NCBI GenBank assembly: GCA_047495785.1
Contig: JBLDXI010000001.1
Span: 1-64,000, forward strand
DNA: 64,000 nucleotides
Reading direction: 5' to 3'
Source: Lepidodermella squamata
Taxonomy: Eukaryota > Gastrotricha
Below the pieces are notes generated by a model, which ran no database searches, was not told where the DNA came from, and saw nothing but the letters and a program-made list of their open reading frames with translations. Shown one piece after another: positions 29,001 through 39,202 of this stretch; the first letter of the stretch is position 1; the number at the start of each line of letters is the position of its first letter. A program made the translations under genes and the position numbers.

Positions 29001-32000
29001 GTGGTCGGGGTACTAGGCGTGGTCTTGCCAGTTCCAGTCCGGTCGCGCACCACAAGTCTGCGAGTGGTGGTGCCTTTTCCGGGTGTTGTGCTTCCTGTAA
29101 ACACACAAAAACACAGATTCCATCAACTATCGCTGAGCCTACAAAAGTCCCCGATCGACTTACCGCGCACTTCCTTGAAGCAGCCGCGAACGGCCAACTT
29201 GGCTTCAACAGGCTTCTTATCGTCGAGCTTCGAGAAGGTCAACACAATCGCGTCGGCGAACACTTCGGTCGGGAACTTGAGCGGGAATTCAGACGGCTTG
29301 TACTCCTGTAGACAAAAGAACATGGCGATAGTTTAACGAACTCATCAACGCAAAACCCTCGTGCAAGCCAGATCGGTGTTGCCCATGGCGCAGCACTCCC
29401 CCGTGTTTGAAAGCAAATTCTGCCAACACCTATACTCACCTTGTCGACGTTCTTATCCGCCGGGGTGGTCGTCAGGCGGACCGATTTCACGTTCGTCAGC
29501 TTCGGAAGCTCGACACCAGACAGCTGGGAGCGCTCAGGAAACTTAACGCCAACCGTCGGGGTGCGGTCGTCGGCGGCAGAGCTCCACGGATCCCGGCTCT
29601 TGGGACGCAAGTTCTCCTTCTGCTCTGGCTTGCTCGATGTTCTGAGGTTGGCCAGTGGAATGAACACAGGGCTGTCCATGCCGTCAGTCTTCTGGCACGG
29701 GCGCACAGTTGTTGGTGTGGTCGGGGTACTAGGCGTGGTCTTGCCAGTTCCAGTCCGGTCGCGCACCACAAGTCTGCGAGTGGTGGTGCCTTTTCCGGGT
29801 GTTGTGCTTCCTGTAAACACACAAAAACACAGATTCCATCAACTATCGCTGAGCCTACAAAAGTCCCCGATCGACTTACCGCGCACTTCCTTGAAGCAGC
29901 CGCGAACGGCCAACTTGGCTTCAACAGGCTTCTTATCGTCGAGCTTCGAGAAGGTCAACACAATCGCGTCGGCGAACACTTCGGTCGGGAACTTGAGCGG
30001 GAATTCAGACGGCTTGTACTCCTGTAGACAAAAGAACATGGCGATAGTTTAACGAACTCATCAACGCAAAACCCTCGTGCAAGCCAGATCGGTGTTGCCC
30101 ATGGCGCAGCACTCCCCCGTGTTTGAAAGCAAATTCTGCCAACACCTATACTCACCTTGTCGACGTTCTTATCCGCCGGGGTGGTCGTCAGGCGGACCGA
30201 TTTCACGTTCGTCAGCTTCGGAAGCTCGACACCAGACAGTTGGGAGCGCTCAGGAAACTTAACGCCAACCGTCGGGGTGCGGTCGTCGGCGGCAGAGCTC
30301 CACGGATCCCGGCTCTTGGGACGCAAGTTCTCCTTCTGCTCTGGCTTGCTCGATGTTCTGAGGTTGGCCAGTGGAATGAACACAGGGCTGTCCATGCCGT
30401 CAGTCTTCTGGCACGGGCGCACAGTTGTTGGTGTGGCGGCTGTCCCATTTTCTGAAATTGACACTCAATCTTCACTATCGTCAGGTTTTTTTGCTGAAAC
30501 AAACGGTTGGGTTTTGTGCTTGTTGTCGATCCTTTGTGTCAATGCATTTGTTTTAATTGATGATAGAAGGAATTTTAACCTGAAATACCTTGCTTTGTTG
30601 TAGTGCCGTTCACAGTCCTTGATTGGGACTTCAGGACTGTTCGACGTGTACCTTATTTTTAACTTTTGATCAGAAAGATTTTGGATTGTTCGGTGTGGTT
30701 ACCTGGCTTTTGTGTAGTTGTGACGTTGGCATTCCGTACCTGGGATTTTAGAACAGATCGCCTCGTATCTTCATGTTACAACAATATGATATCCGCATCT
30801 CATTTGACAAGGTTTGCAACTTACTCGTGGATTGTGATGACATCGTAGATCCTATATCGTACCGGTTTATCAGAATTTGTTGATGAATTCAGTTCAGGAA
30901 ACATACCTGGTCTGGCAGTTGTTGTGACATTTCTTCCTTGAGATTTAAGAAGCATTCGCCTGCTATTCGCTATATTTATAGACCCTTTTAGTAGGGACCA
31001 TTGATGAGTAACCGAAATTTACGTGTGGTTGGGTTGCTTGTTGTACCTCCTATCATGATAACGCACCATAAGTGTCATTCTCTCATTGCATAAAAGCATC
31101 TCACACAAACCTGGCATGGCAAGCGTTTGACTCTTCAGCACGAATTTTCGCGGGGCTGAGAATAACATCAATTCATGCGAATTTACTATTGAGCACATTT
31201 ATTTATCACCTGCATCGAGGTCCAGCATAAAATTTAGTAACCCATCTTCCGGAATCGAGCAGTTGATGATCGGATTTGAAGCTGAATTTGCAAGAAAAAT
31301 TGAATTGCTTATAAAACTTCAATTGCTCAATCATACCAGCTGATCGGACTACAGTCGCGGGTGTTGATGGTTGGAGGAATGATTCGCTCATAGCGCAAGT
31401 TTGAATGTTGCAAGCTTCCACTTGAATTTGCGCTGTAACAGGTTTGCTGGCATCTTGCTTTGTGAATTCCACTTTGATGGCATCGAAGCAGTAACCATTG
31501 AATGATGCAGTCGCCGTAGGAGGGTAGACTGAAGGTTGCGCCGCTCCAGTGGCTTTCAGCGGCTCCCAGGGTGTATTTACCGTTTTTCGAGAGGAGATCG
31601 AGAAAGAGCGGATGTTTCCGGAAAGTGTTGTTAGGCTTACCTGTATATTATTTAAGTGAGACTCTAACTGTCCATGAAAATGGCCTAAAACTAACATTGC
31701 CCAATCTGACTCGTTCCTTGAAATAAAGCTCGATGAAAGGCAAGCTTTCTGGTCCATTTGATATCCAGGCCTGGCGACTGTTAACCAAGGCTTTCGCACT
31801 GTCGCCAGCATTGCTGCTCACACGAACGGAGCTGGTGCCACTCAAAAACGGATTGATCGGCTGCAAACTAGAGCACATCAAGTTGAGGCTGCTCTGGACG
31901 ATTTGGGTTGCTTAATAAAATCATATCATTTATAACATAAACATCATCCTTTGTTGACTTACAGGTGACATAAATAAGCTGAGTGATGACCTTTGACTCG

Positions 32001-35000
32001 GCTCTTCCTATAGACGGAGTTGTACCTGGTCCAGCACACTTCGCTGATAAGCAACCAGTTAGCTCGATCTGAAAGTTCGCTGCTTTTGATTCGTCTGCTT
32101 TTCGGAGAACAATTTTGATTGAGCTGACACAGTAGGCGGGAGGAAAATCCGGTAGGCGCCACATTTCTAACATTTGCTAATAGTTTATGGTTATGGATTA
32201 GATGGATTCACTGGTATATTCCTTATTTGTTAACCTGTTCCGTTCCGAATTGTGGTCCTGGGCTTACAAAATCGGATGTCGGGGAAGTTTTGATTTGTAA
32301 AAAGAAGCCACGAATGTTATCCTGAGATACGAAATGCAGGGAATTCGCTTGCACAGGCATATTCAAATCGATGATGACAAATGGATTCTTGTCGCCAGCA
32401 GCAATTTGCCATGGGTTGTTCTTAGAGCTAGCAAAAACGTTGGCTTTTTGATCAGGGTTGCTGGAAACTTGAACGCCTTTGACATATTGCGCGATTGTCG
32501 CCGCGTTTGACAGTAAATTTTCCCGGCTGTCACAATACAACGGATTCTTCAGTCCCATTCTCTCTGAAGTTTCAAATATAGCAAAAAATGACAGAGTAGG
32601 GTAATGGACTTACGGCCACAAGCTTGGATCTTCAACGCTGCTGTGATCGGCGCGTTCTTGTTAACTTTGGCGAATTTAACGAGCACGGTCGTTCCCATGG
32701 TGTTGGGTGAGAAAACGATGCGGCTTGAAACCTTGGATGCTGGTGCTACCATCTGTGAGGCGGTAGGGATAAATGAGCCATTTGTGTGATATCCGATTGT
32801 TACGTTTACTTACCTTCATGTCTTTGCTGGCCCAATTATCAGGGTCAATTCCAACCCAAGCGCCGCTGTTTTCTACCATGATTCCCCAGGTCGCGACATT
32901 GTCCCAATTCGTAAGGACAATGTCCCCAAGGTAGTAGCTAGCTGGCAAACGCATATTTACCCAAGGATCAGAATCCTCCGCGGATGAAGTCCACTTTCCA
33001 CCAAGAAACGCTCTAATGCCGTCTTTTCCCTGGCTGTTCGATGAAACGGAGAGATCCGCGTCATTCAGCAAACCGTTAGGAGCCAATGCATCGCTGTATA
33101 TGTTGCAGGGCATTTCCACGGGTCGCCTCGCCCTGTTACCCAGCAAGCCGCCTTCTTCGTCAGGAATATAAGGTTTGAAGTTACGAATAGTTCGATCTTT
33201 TTCGTTCAGTAACAATGGGCTCCGACCAGGACTATCGCAAGCTTGGATGGAAACTTGAGCTCCAGCCGGTTTGCTTTGGTCAGTTTTTATCAGGGCAATA
33301 GTCAACCCGTACATGTGTATTCCCAGCGGCAAAATTGCCGGGCCATTTTGAACCTGCAATCATAGATTACTTAGTTAGAGAAGTAATGGTTGAAATTTTA
33401 CATACGGCCATCACGAAAGTGTTAGTCTTAGCATCAAATGGGATGGCTTGAACCGAACCCGTTTGGTAAAGCCACAGGTAGTAGCCTTTGACATTGACAG
33501 TATTTTTCAAGCTTATTTGGCCGACTTCGAAAATCGCGGGGAATTGAAGAGAAATCGTAGGTTTCTTATCATCTGCAGTGGATGACCAAGGCTCTTTTGA
33601 GGTCACTCGGATAAAATCACGTTGCGCCTCATTGCTGGTAACAGTGATGTTCTCGAGCGCAACAAGGTTCGGAATGAACAGCAGATCGTAATAGTTTTTA
33701 CATTGCTGAATATTCCATTTACCAGCTGTGAAATTAATGCATAAATAAAAATTCGATTAATTTAATCCCAAAAATCTTACGCTCTTGGGGTTTAAGCATC
33801 ATTTTCTTCCATTTCGTGTCATTTGATCTCAAGATATTTGTTACAACGACGTTACGTGGCATGCAAACCGAAACTTCCAGCTTCGTAGCAGCGGCAGCTC
33901 CTTTCGTCGTCTTGGTAAGTTTTATCGCTAGTTTTTGCGCCAAGGGAGTAGTCTTGGAGAAGTCTGCTATGGACGAAGTATCCTAGAGAAAATTAGGATT
34001 CGTCATTTTGCATATGCCTTCGGGCTCAAAGGTTATTACGGTTGTTGCCGAAGCCGTTCCGTTGGGTCCTGAAACTTCCACTTGGGCACGCGAAAAGCCG
34101 GAGTTTTCCAGCAATGCTACGCGGTACAGTCGAGCATTCGGATGGTTGATCGTTACCGTCAGTTTCGGCTCGTCGTCTTGGACTGTCGATTGCCACTTGC
34201 CCGGAGCACCTGTTTGAGAAAACTATATTCAGTCGAATCGAGAAAGCAAAAAAACGAATGCCTTTTCGCTATCCTTGTATAACTATAAACCGCGAGAATG
34301 ATCATATTTGATCGCTAGCTAACTTCACCCACAATACGACAGCAACTTGGAGAAACTTGGTGACTGAATTCAAACCTTTCCGAAGAGCGCCATGCAAGCT
34401 TGGGTTGCTAGACAGGTCACTTATGGCCGCTTCGATTTTACTGTCAACAGCTAGGACATCGTAAGGAATGCAGTTCATCGGCGGCGTAACGTTAGGAAAT
34501 GGTGCGGCAGCAGCAGGGATGACATTTGTTGCCTGATTTCCAGTCGGTGGAGCCGAAGCCTTGCAAAGTTCCTGGCGGACAGCCGAAGTGTTGGTCAGAG
34601 CAGCATTGATCTTATCCACTAGACTTCCCTTGATTTTCATCACAGAAGCTGGACATGGCTTATCTTGAAATGGCGGCACTTAAAAAATAGATGAAGAAAA
34701 TTATATGAACGGGAGAGCTCCAATATTGCCTTCAAGTTGGAAACTCACAGTAAGCTGCTATTGTCTTGCAGTCACCGAATTGACAGCCGGTTATTTCAAG
34801 CTGAACTTGTGCCGAAGCTGTCGGCGAAGTTTTCACGAAGGTGATGTTTACTTTGTTCAAGCAATATCTTTGGTCGAATGTTATCATCACACCCGCCGTC
34901 TAAAGGTATTTTCTTGAGCATTTGTGGGAATTATTGAGAGGCTTCTTACCCTGAGAGGTTTGACTTCTTTGGATACTCCAGTAACGCTTCCAGTAACATC

Positions 35001-35614
35001 GAATTTGGTAACAGATTTTGGGAAAAACAGCCTAATTTGGTACAGCCTGAACGAAGACCCCTTTGGAAACTCCAGAGAAACCCAAGGGCTTAAATCGAGA
35101 AAATCACTCAGTAAATTGAATTTCAAGTTTTTAGCGACGCTTTTACTTGACATCAGTTGCTAACGATTGCCAGCCAGACTGTGCGGTAGGCGTTTGACCC
35201 GGAATCACCAGAACTTGCTTCGCTGTTTTCCCGGGAGCGTTGCTGCTGGTCTTTACATCAATCGTATCGACTATCGCTTTTGTGAAGCTCAACGGGGTAC
35301 AGGTTTGACTGATGTTCAAAGCGTGATACCACCATTTCTTTATGTCTGTATAGCGGATGAATAATAGACATCGAAAATTAACTGAATTAGACGAAAATTA
35401 ACCCTCCGAAGTCTCGAGGACCTCTTGCTTCAAAGCAGCATTCCCTTTACAAACCACCAAATCCTCAGTTGTACTGTGAGCGAAGAAGAAAGATCAGTGT
35501 TAATCGCCAAAGTAAACAATAAAGTGCTTGCCTTGTCAACCGAACGCTTGATGCGACGATAAACAACGTAACAAAGAGAAACGACGGCTGATTTCGAAAT
35601 TTAAACGTAATCAT
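1..35614 (-). CDS. Giant secreted tandem-domain protein (discoidin-like modules with Thr/Pro linkers), 3' end outside window
   Basis: One minus-strand gene can be followed by splice sites and matching phases from a start ATG at 35614 down to position 1, with one unresolved junction (31893/31963). It encodes a signal peptide, six diverged domains, 23 near-identical domains (array B) and about 23 domains in array A: roughly 8,970 residues in this window. Each domain is about 120-130 residues, opens with Cys after a Thr/Pro linker and closes with Cys in a GCF-like motif. Between them recur SS, ENLRP, PW, a D..P.V.V.FP strand and an EYKPSE strand. Paired terminal cysteines and this strand pattern resemble discoidin/F5-8C galactose-binding-like folds; that assignment is inference, and a lineage-specific fold is possible. 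Thr/Pro linkers suggest O-glycosylation. The likely role is extracellular: matrix, mucus, cuticle or adhesive. I do not recognise a named orthologue. Confidence 0.8.
12293..14040 (-). other. Representative A module: three diverged domains D1-D2-D3
   Basis: D1 is exons A1 and A2: linker VTTTTARPAVSSRTTTKPK, then KPCTKREGMDQPAF, closing RGCFKEAP. D2 is exon A3 plus the first part of A4: KPCEKKEGMSQPIYL, closing FGCFKVAP. D3 is the rest of A4 plus A5: KKICAKSSSLDDTTF, closing LSCCTKERI with a double Cys. Every domain keeps a phase-0 intron at the same inner site. The phase-1 intron expected between D2 and D3 is missing, so exon A4 (543 bases) runs from one domain through a Thr/Lys/Pro linker into the next. 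Intron 13043-13099 is 57 bases, in frame and free of stops, so its retention would insert 19 residues. Confidence 0.85.
14041..14132 (-). other. Hybrid intron at the junction of arrays A and B
   Basis: The last B domain joins the first A domain through a 92-base intron. Its 5' part (14086-14132) is B-unit intron and its 3' part (14041-14085) is A-unit intron ending in TTTTTCAG. The switch at 14085/14086 falls on a shared AG. Because both arrays use phase-1 introns at domain ends, the recombined intron keeps the frame. Confidence 0.85.
14086..30436 (-). repeat. Array B: 23 tandem copies of a 716-base domain unit
   Basis: Units start at 14086, 14802, 15513 and then every 716 bases. The last copy is cut at 30436, where the sequence changes inside a coding exon. 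The second unit is 711 bases because of a 5-base intron deletion near 14818. Each full unit holds exon a (371 bases; first copy 14409-14779) and exon b (142 bases; first copy 14133-14274), together exactly 171 codons. Introns are 134 and usually 69 bases. The domain-end intron is phase 1 and the inner intron phase 0, so units can be added or lost without breaking the frame. Copies are near identical in exons and introns alike. The only differences noticed are a silent C/T site in five copies, a splice-donor change in two and small intron changes in the first two. Confidence 0.95.
14133..14779 (-). other. Representative B module: exon a plus exon b, one 171-residue domain
   Basis: Exon a (14409-14779) starts in phase 1 with linker GSTTPGKGTTTRR and a second Thr/Pro stretch TTPSTPTTPTTVRPC, then the domain: MDSPVFIPLANLRTSS, ENLRPKSRDPWSS, DDRTPTVGVKFPE, ending NKNVDK (written NVDK at the splice). 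Exon b (14133-14274) opens EYKPSEFPLKFP and ends AKLAVRGCFKEVR. Splice sites are AAG|GTGAGT, CTACAG|GAG, GCG|GTAAGT and TTTACAG|GA. Of the three array A domains this one is closest to D1. Confidence 0.85.
30452..31336 (-). other. 885-base intron with tiny Thr-rich linker exons or relics
   Basis: This intron separates the N-terminal domains from array B and is phase 1 at both ends. Inside, on the minus strand, three short related peptides can be read, each ending in a good phase-1 donor. The segment 30589-30636 (48 bases, VLKSQSRTVNGTTTKQ) has an ACAG acceptor and is symmetric phase 1. The segment 30703-30753 (VLKSQVRNANVTTTQKP) has TG where the acceptor AG should be. The segment 30907-30936 (30 bases, RNVTTTARP) keeps an internal CAAG acceptor. 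A fourth, more decayed match lies near 30825. They look like duplicated linker exons in different stages of loss; whether any is spliced in is unknown. Confidence 0.5.
31337..35473 (-). other. N-terminal region of the giant gene: six diverged domains, 14 exons
   Basis: Proposed exons: 35403-35473, 35147-35345, 34950-35106, 34749-34899, 34376-34678, 34040-34209, 33781-33982, 33406-33725, 32814-33353, 32614-32752, 32235-32563, 31963-32176, 31696-31893, 31337-31640. With exon 1 they code for about 1,127 residues. Six domains follow, each bracketed by an early Cys and a late Cys (for example IQACD, KIQACG, VEACN) and keeping traces of the array signature such as PWSSTADDKKPT near 33600. The second domain carries an unusual Ala/Pro-rich insertion (34376-34678). 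Phases agree at every joint except 31963/31893, where the strong GTAAGT donor is phase 1 and the best acceptor is phase 0. One intron (35107-35146) is only 40 bases. Confidence 0.65.
35532..35614 (-). other. Signal-peptide exon of the giant gene
   Basis: The first coding exon is 83 bases (27 codons plus 2 bases). After a short polar start (MITFKFRNQ) comes a hydrophobic run (SFLFVTLFIVASS), a good signal peptide, so the protein is expected to be secreted. The best donor in the phase needed by the next exon is AAG|GCAAGC, a GC rather than GT donor. The next exon (35403-35473) starts STTED and soon reaches the first domain cysteine. No classical GT donor gives a convincing joint in this phase. 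Confidence 0.65.
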
Positions 35615-36286
35615 GCACTTCGAGTGTTAAAACTCTTTAATCGAAAAACAAAGAAAAGCAGTTCTCCCAAGCAAAGTACAAAGCTACGTAGCCGACTTAT
35701 ATATCCTGTATCCTAATTTGGTTCAAAAGTTTCGCAGTCTCAAGGTACGATATCATAAACAGGTATGTTTGTTAATTGCTCCAATGTACTTCTAATGCGT
35801 CAGGTGACGATTCCGTTTTATTTTTTTGTGATTAACTGTAACGAAAGCAGATTGGCGTGACTTCAGAAAATTAAGCGCATTTGGTGCCTATATCTCTGTT
35901 CATTTTTCCAGATAGCCAGACTTTGTATATCCGCGCACGGTTGACTTCGGCAATTAACCTTTCTTTTGGATGCACATCATTTTTTCAGCTTTATTAGTTT
36001 TTGCTGCGCAATGCATCGGCCGTTCACCTTCCTAATGTAAGATACTCTCAACAACCTCTGTTCGTGTCATGGAAGAATCAAATGGTTTTATAAAAAAAAC
36101 TGCCAGCGTGGGCGAACGCGGTAATGCGAAGTTTATTAACGGGATATAAGATATCAAGTCGGATGGCAAAAAAACTAGGAGCATCAATTTTCACTCAATC
36201 GTCAGTAGGTAATCATCACACGGTTTCGACGTGGATATTCAGCATGACAGCAATGAATCCACAATTGATTCTGTATTGCATCACAA
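35615..36286. other. Intergenic: upstream of the giant gene
   Basis: About 670 bases between the start of the giant gene and the 3' end of the lamin-tail gene, both minus strand. No convincing open frame, RNA or repeat was seen. The giant gene's promoter should be here. I could not identify a clear TATA box. Confidence 0.5.
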
Positions 36287-37571
36287 TCACCGAGTTGTCC
36301 ATGCGATTGCCTGAAAAATCACCTCATAAACACTCTTGAAAGCATGATATCGTCATGTATTTTACCTGGGCAGAACGGTTGCATAATATCGTTGTAACTC
36401 CGCCTCGAGCAAACTCGCTAATTGTGAAGGCCGTTATATTGTTGTTGTCCGTAACGGTTTCAGCGACCAACGTGTTTGCAGACCAAACAGTCAAAACCGA
36501 ATAAGGCTGTAATCGAGTGTGGCTTGGAAGACGAAATGATGAAATTATTTGACCACCCCTGCTTTGTTTGAGGTACCATTTGCTAATATCAGACTCCTGC
36601 AAAGAGTTATTACAAAAATCATGTTGGTACTTTGACCACATACATTTCTGTTGTTGTTGTACACTCGAACATATTTTCCTTCTTCGTTGACTTCGATCAA
36701 TCGTAAATGGCCAGTATAACTAACGGGAAGAATCGAAGATGACAATGAACAATCACAACAAGCACAAAATCGCATACTGCGAGGAAGCACATTCGCTACG
36801 GAACCCAGCAGATGTAGCAGGGCGATTCTCTCTAGCATTACCAGCTATGGGTTCGAGTATATTAAGATTATATTCCGCAAAAATTTCATCCGACCTACTC
36901 TTATCGTATTCACAAGCAGACTCGGCCCGGCTTTGATACCTCCTATCATAGTTTGATGTCGAATACAGCCTGTCGCGAGAGGTTAATTGCGTAGCACATG
37001 GCGTGTATTGGTGCAATGGGGTGACTGGTCGAGACTGTCCCTTTTTCGCTGCGCTCCGGTTCGTCGCTTTTTTCTAACAAAAAAATGCATAAAAATTAGT
37101 TGAGAATATCAAAATTTTCTACATTCTCTACAGTACGAAGGAAACGAACATCTATCAAATAGCTAAATAATTTTACCGCTTGGAAGCAGAAGCTCTCAAA
37201 GCTGGAGTGCATAAATGCAGCGTAATTACAGCTAACAGCAGTGGTGAAACACAGTAGCGGACTTTAAAGGTTACTAGGAAATTAATGAAATTATTGTGCA
37301 TTAAATTAGTCATACGAAAAATCAAACATTTATTCGTGCAACAGATTTTATTAGAGCACGTACTGAAAGCGTGAAGTAGTAAAAATAATGGGTGTTCAAT
37401 ATTGCGTGAAGTAAAAAGAACAGGTGAAGGTGAACTTTGAATATCGTCCGCCAAATTTGTCATCACTAAAACCTCTGAATCGATCAGCTGAATGCCAGGG
37501 GGCCAATAAGTTAGTGTTGATGGTTCTTGGATAGCATTAATGTTTGTGGGATTCGTCATGGATTTCGTCAA
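36287..37571 (-). CDS. Lamin-tail-domain protein (lamin-like C-terminus; 5' exons uncertain)
   Basis: Three 3' exons give a lamin tail Ig-like domain. The exon near 36645-36719 reads YTGHLRLIEVNEEGKYVRVY. Exon 36366-36596 reads SKWYLKQSRGGQIISSFRLP then LQPYSVLTVWSAN and FARGGVTTILCNRS. A short last exon, 36287-36310, ends AIAWTTR and TGA. This order (G.L.I.EV..EGK.V.V.N, W.L......FR.P, L....V.TVW.A) is that of nuclear lamins. Upstream exons appear to be 36870-37070 (KKATNRSAAKKGQSRPV, a possible bipartite nuclear signal), about 37190-37213 and 37350-37571. The joint into the first tail exon is not in phase with the best donor. I do not see the long coiled-coil rod of a true lamin, so this may be a lamin-tail-only protein or an incomplete model. 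Confidence 0.55.
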
Positions 37572-37614
37572 GTTTTGACCCTAAAAAGGATAAGCTGTAA
37601 AAATGCGAACGAAA

Positions 37615-38248
37615 TCATCGTTTTCTTGCATCTTCAGCAGTTTCAATCACATTCAATTTCGGCAATGCGATCAGTTCACGAATTTTCGACTCCAGCGTAA
37701 GAATTGTGATCTTAGCACCTTCAAGTCTCTTGATTATATCGTCCTGATGAAATTGAAATTTTGTCACGAATCAAATAATGTGCTAACATTACGCGCATAC
37801 CGAGTTCGATATATTATTCGGCAGATTTTTGTCATGGCTTTGAAAACCGGCATTGCCATCCTCAAGCTCTGTCGATGGTTTCTCGTCAGCTGAATCGCAT
37901 ATGTCACCAAGAAATGATCTTTTTTGAGCCTCGAAATGAGACGTGATCTAATTATTTCACGCGAAAAACTTCCAAACTTGTATGATTACTTACTGGGTTT
38001 CCTTCGCTAATTTGACCATTTGACCCGCCATTAGCATTTCGATAGCGAATGCCAATTTGTTTCAGGTGCTTTCATATATGAATTTCAAATAAGAGGAAAG
38101 GTGAAATGCAAAACCCTGTTTACCTCTATTTCAGGCTGCAAGTTGTCGATTTGATACAACGCCGACATTGCATTTAGCTCTTTATGACAACTAATGATAA
38201 AACTAGTATAATCCGAAAACAGATTTAGAACCGATCAATTTTCGGCAT
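37615..38248 (-). CDS. Small coiled-coil protein, 138 residues, not recognised
   Basis: Five exons join in phase: 38232-38248, 38124-38190, 37994-38068, 37801-37929 and 37615-37743, all with GT-AG introns (about 41-65 bases) and a TGA stop. The product starts MPKIDRCHKELNAMSALY, has an acidic polar middle, and ends in a heptad-like helix (DDIIKRLEGAKITILTLESK) followed by IRELIALPKLN. I do not recognise the family. It lies just upstream of the lamin-tail gene on the same strand. An alternative reading treats its last helix as part of that gene through a weak donor near 37660, which would keep phase. Confidence 0.45.
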
Positions 38249-39173
38249 GAAATTGGGCGAAAATCATACAGCGAAATGGAGTAACAACGAGATATTTTTT
38301 ACATGGATTCCAAAGAACTTAGGAGTAAACAAAGAACTAGAATAGCAAAACCTTAGTATGTTATATGAATAGGTAATATGAATGAACTAAATTGAAACAA
38401 AGACTCATTATTTGCAGCTTATAGTAATAGTCATAGCCGACAGCAGTCCCCCACGATATAGAGACCCGACGGGAGAAGCTTCCCGCTTTATAAAAGGGCC
38501 CTGAATACAGCATGCAGTGGTCTATCTAGATTTTTCAGCTTCGACGGGTTTGTCGCAGTAGCCTAGGTGAGATTCGATGAGCCTGTTTTACATTCACCTT
38601 TTGAATAGCTTCTTATCAGTTTCGGCAACTTTGAAATTGAAGACTTATATCAATTCCCCGTGACAGAGCGTCCGTGCACTTTCGACTTTCGAGTTGCGAG
38701 GAAGGTTAAGGCAAGGCAAGCCTAAAACGTCTTTAGTTTTTCTTCGGCCGCTTCGATCGAGTCACCAAATGCATCAGCAATTAAAAATATTCCACATTCA
38801 GGGTGACATAACAAGTCATCAGAGAAAGTTCATCGACGAGGATAGTAAATAGCATGGGCCATTAAATCTTTCTAATGGGACATCATATTCGATTGTGAGG
38901 GATTCCGAGCGCCCATTGTCACGTTCGGCGATTTGTCCGTGAGGAAGTGATACATTAGACCCGACTCTTTCAGGATCCATTGAAGCCGCCAAACACCGAA
39001 TCATCGAGGACGAGGAAAAGTTTCTCGCCGCATCATCCCGAGCCCTTTGAAATCACCAGAATTATCGACACGGTCTAAACATCCATCAATTTAAAATTCG
39101 GGCTTGAATACAGCTGAAGGTTGATTTCGTCGCGTTGCGTTTGAAAGGAGCCGCTCAATCTTTATTATTGCGA

Positions 39174-39202
39174 AGTTCAGGATCAGGATCAGGATCAGGA
39201 TT
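39174..39202. repeat. Hexanucleotide microsatellite (AGGATC)n
   Basis: About four head-to-tail copies of a 6-base unit (TCAGGA phase). Short, non-coding and likely variable in length. Confidence 0.85.

Noticed and set aside
1-30436. Arrays as satellite DNA or a CRISPR-like array
   Set aside because: Units contain exons with exact coding lengths (506 and 171 codons) and canonical splice sites, and no short repeat-spacer pattern.
14376-30603. Long plus-strand open frames of 160-206 codons recurring in each array B unit
   Set aside because: They are antisense to the domain exons, cross the conserved splice sites, show no protein signature, and repeat only because the DNA repeats.
36124-36339. 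71-codon plus-strand frame over the lamin-tail 3' end
   Set aside because: Antisense to the tail exon and without a signature.
38819-39004. 61-codon minus-strand frame
   Set aside because: No recognisable motif or splice partners.
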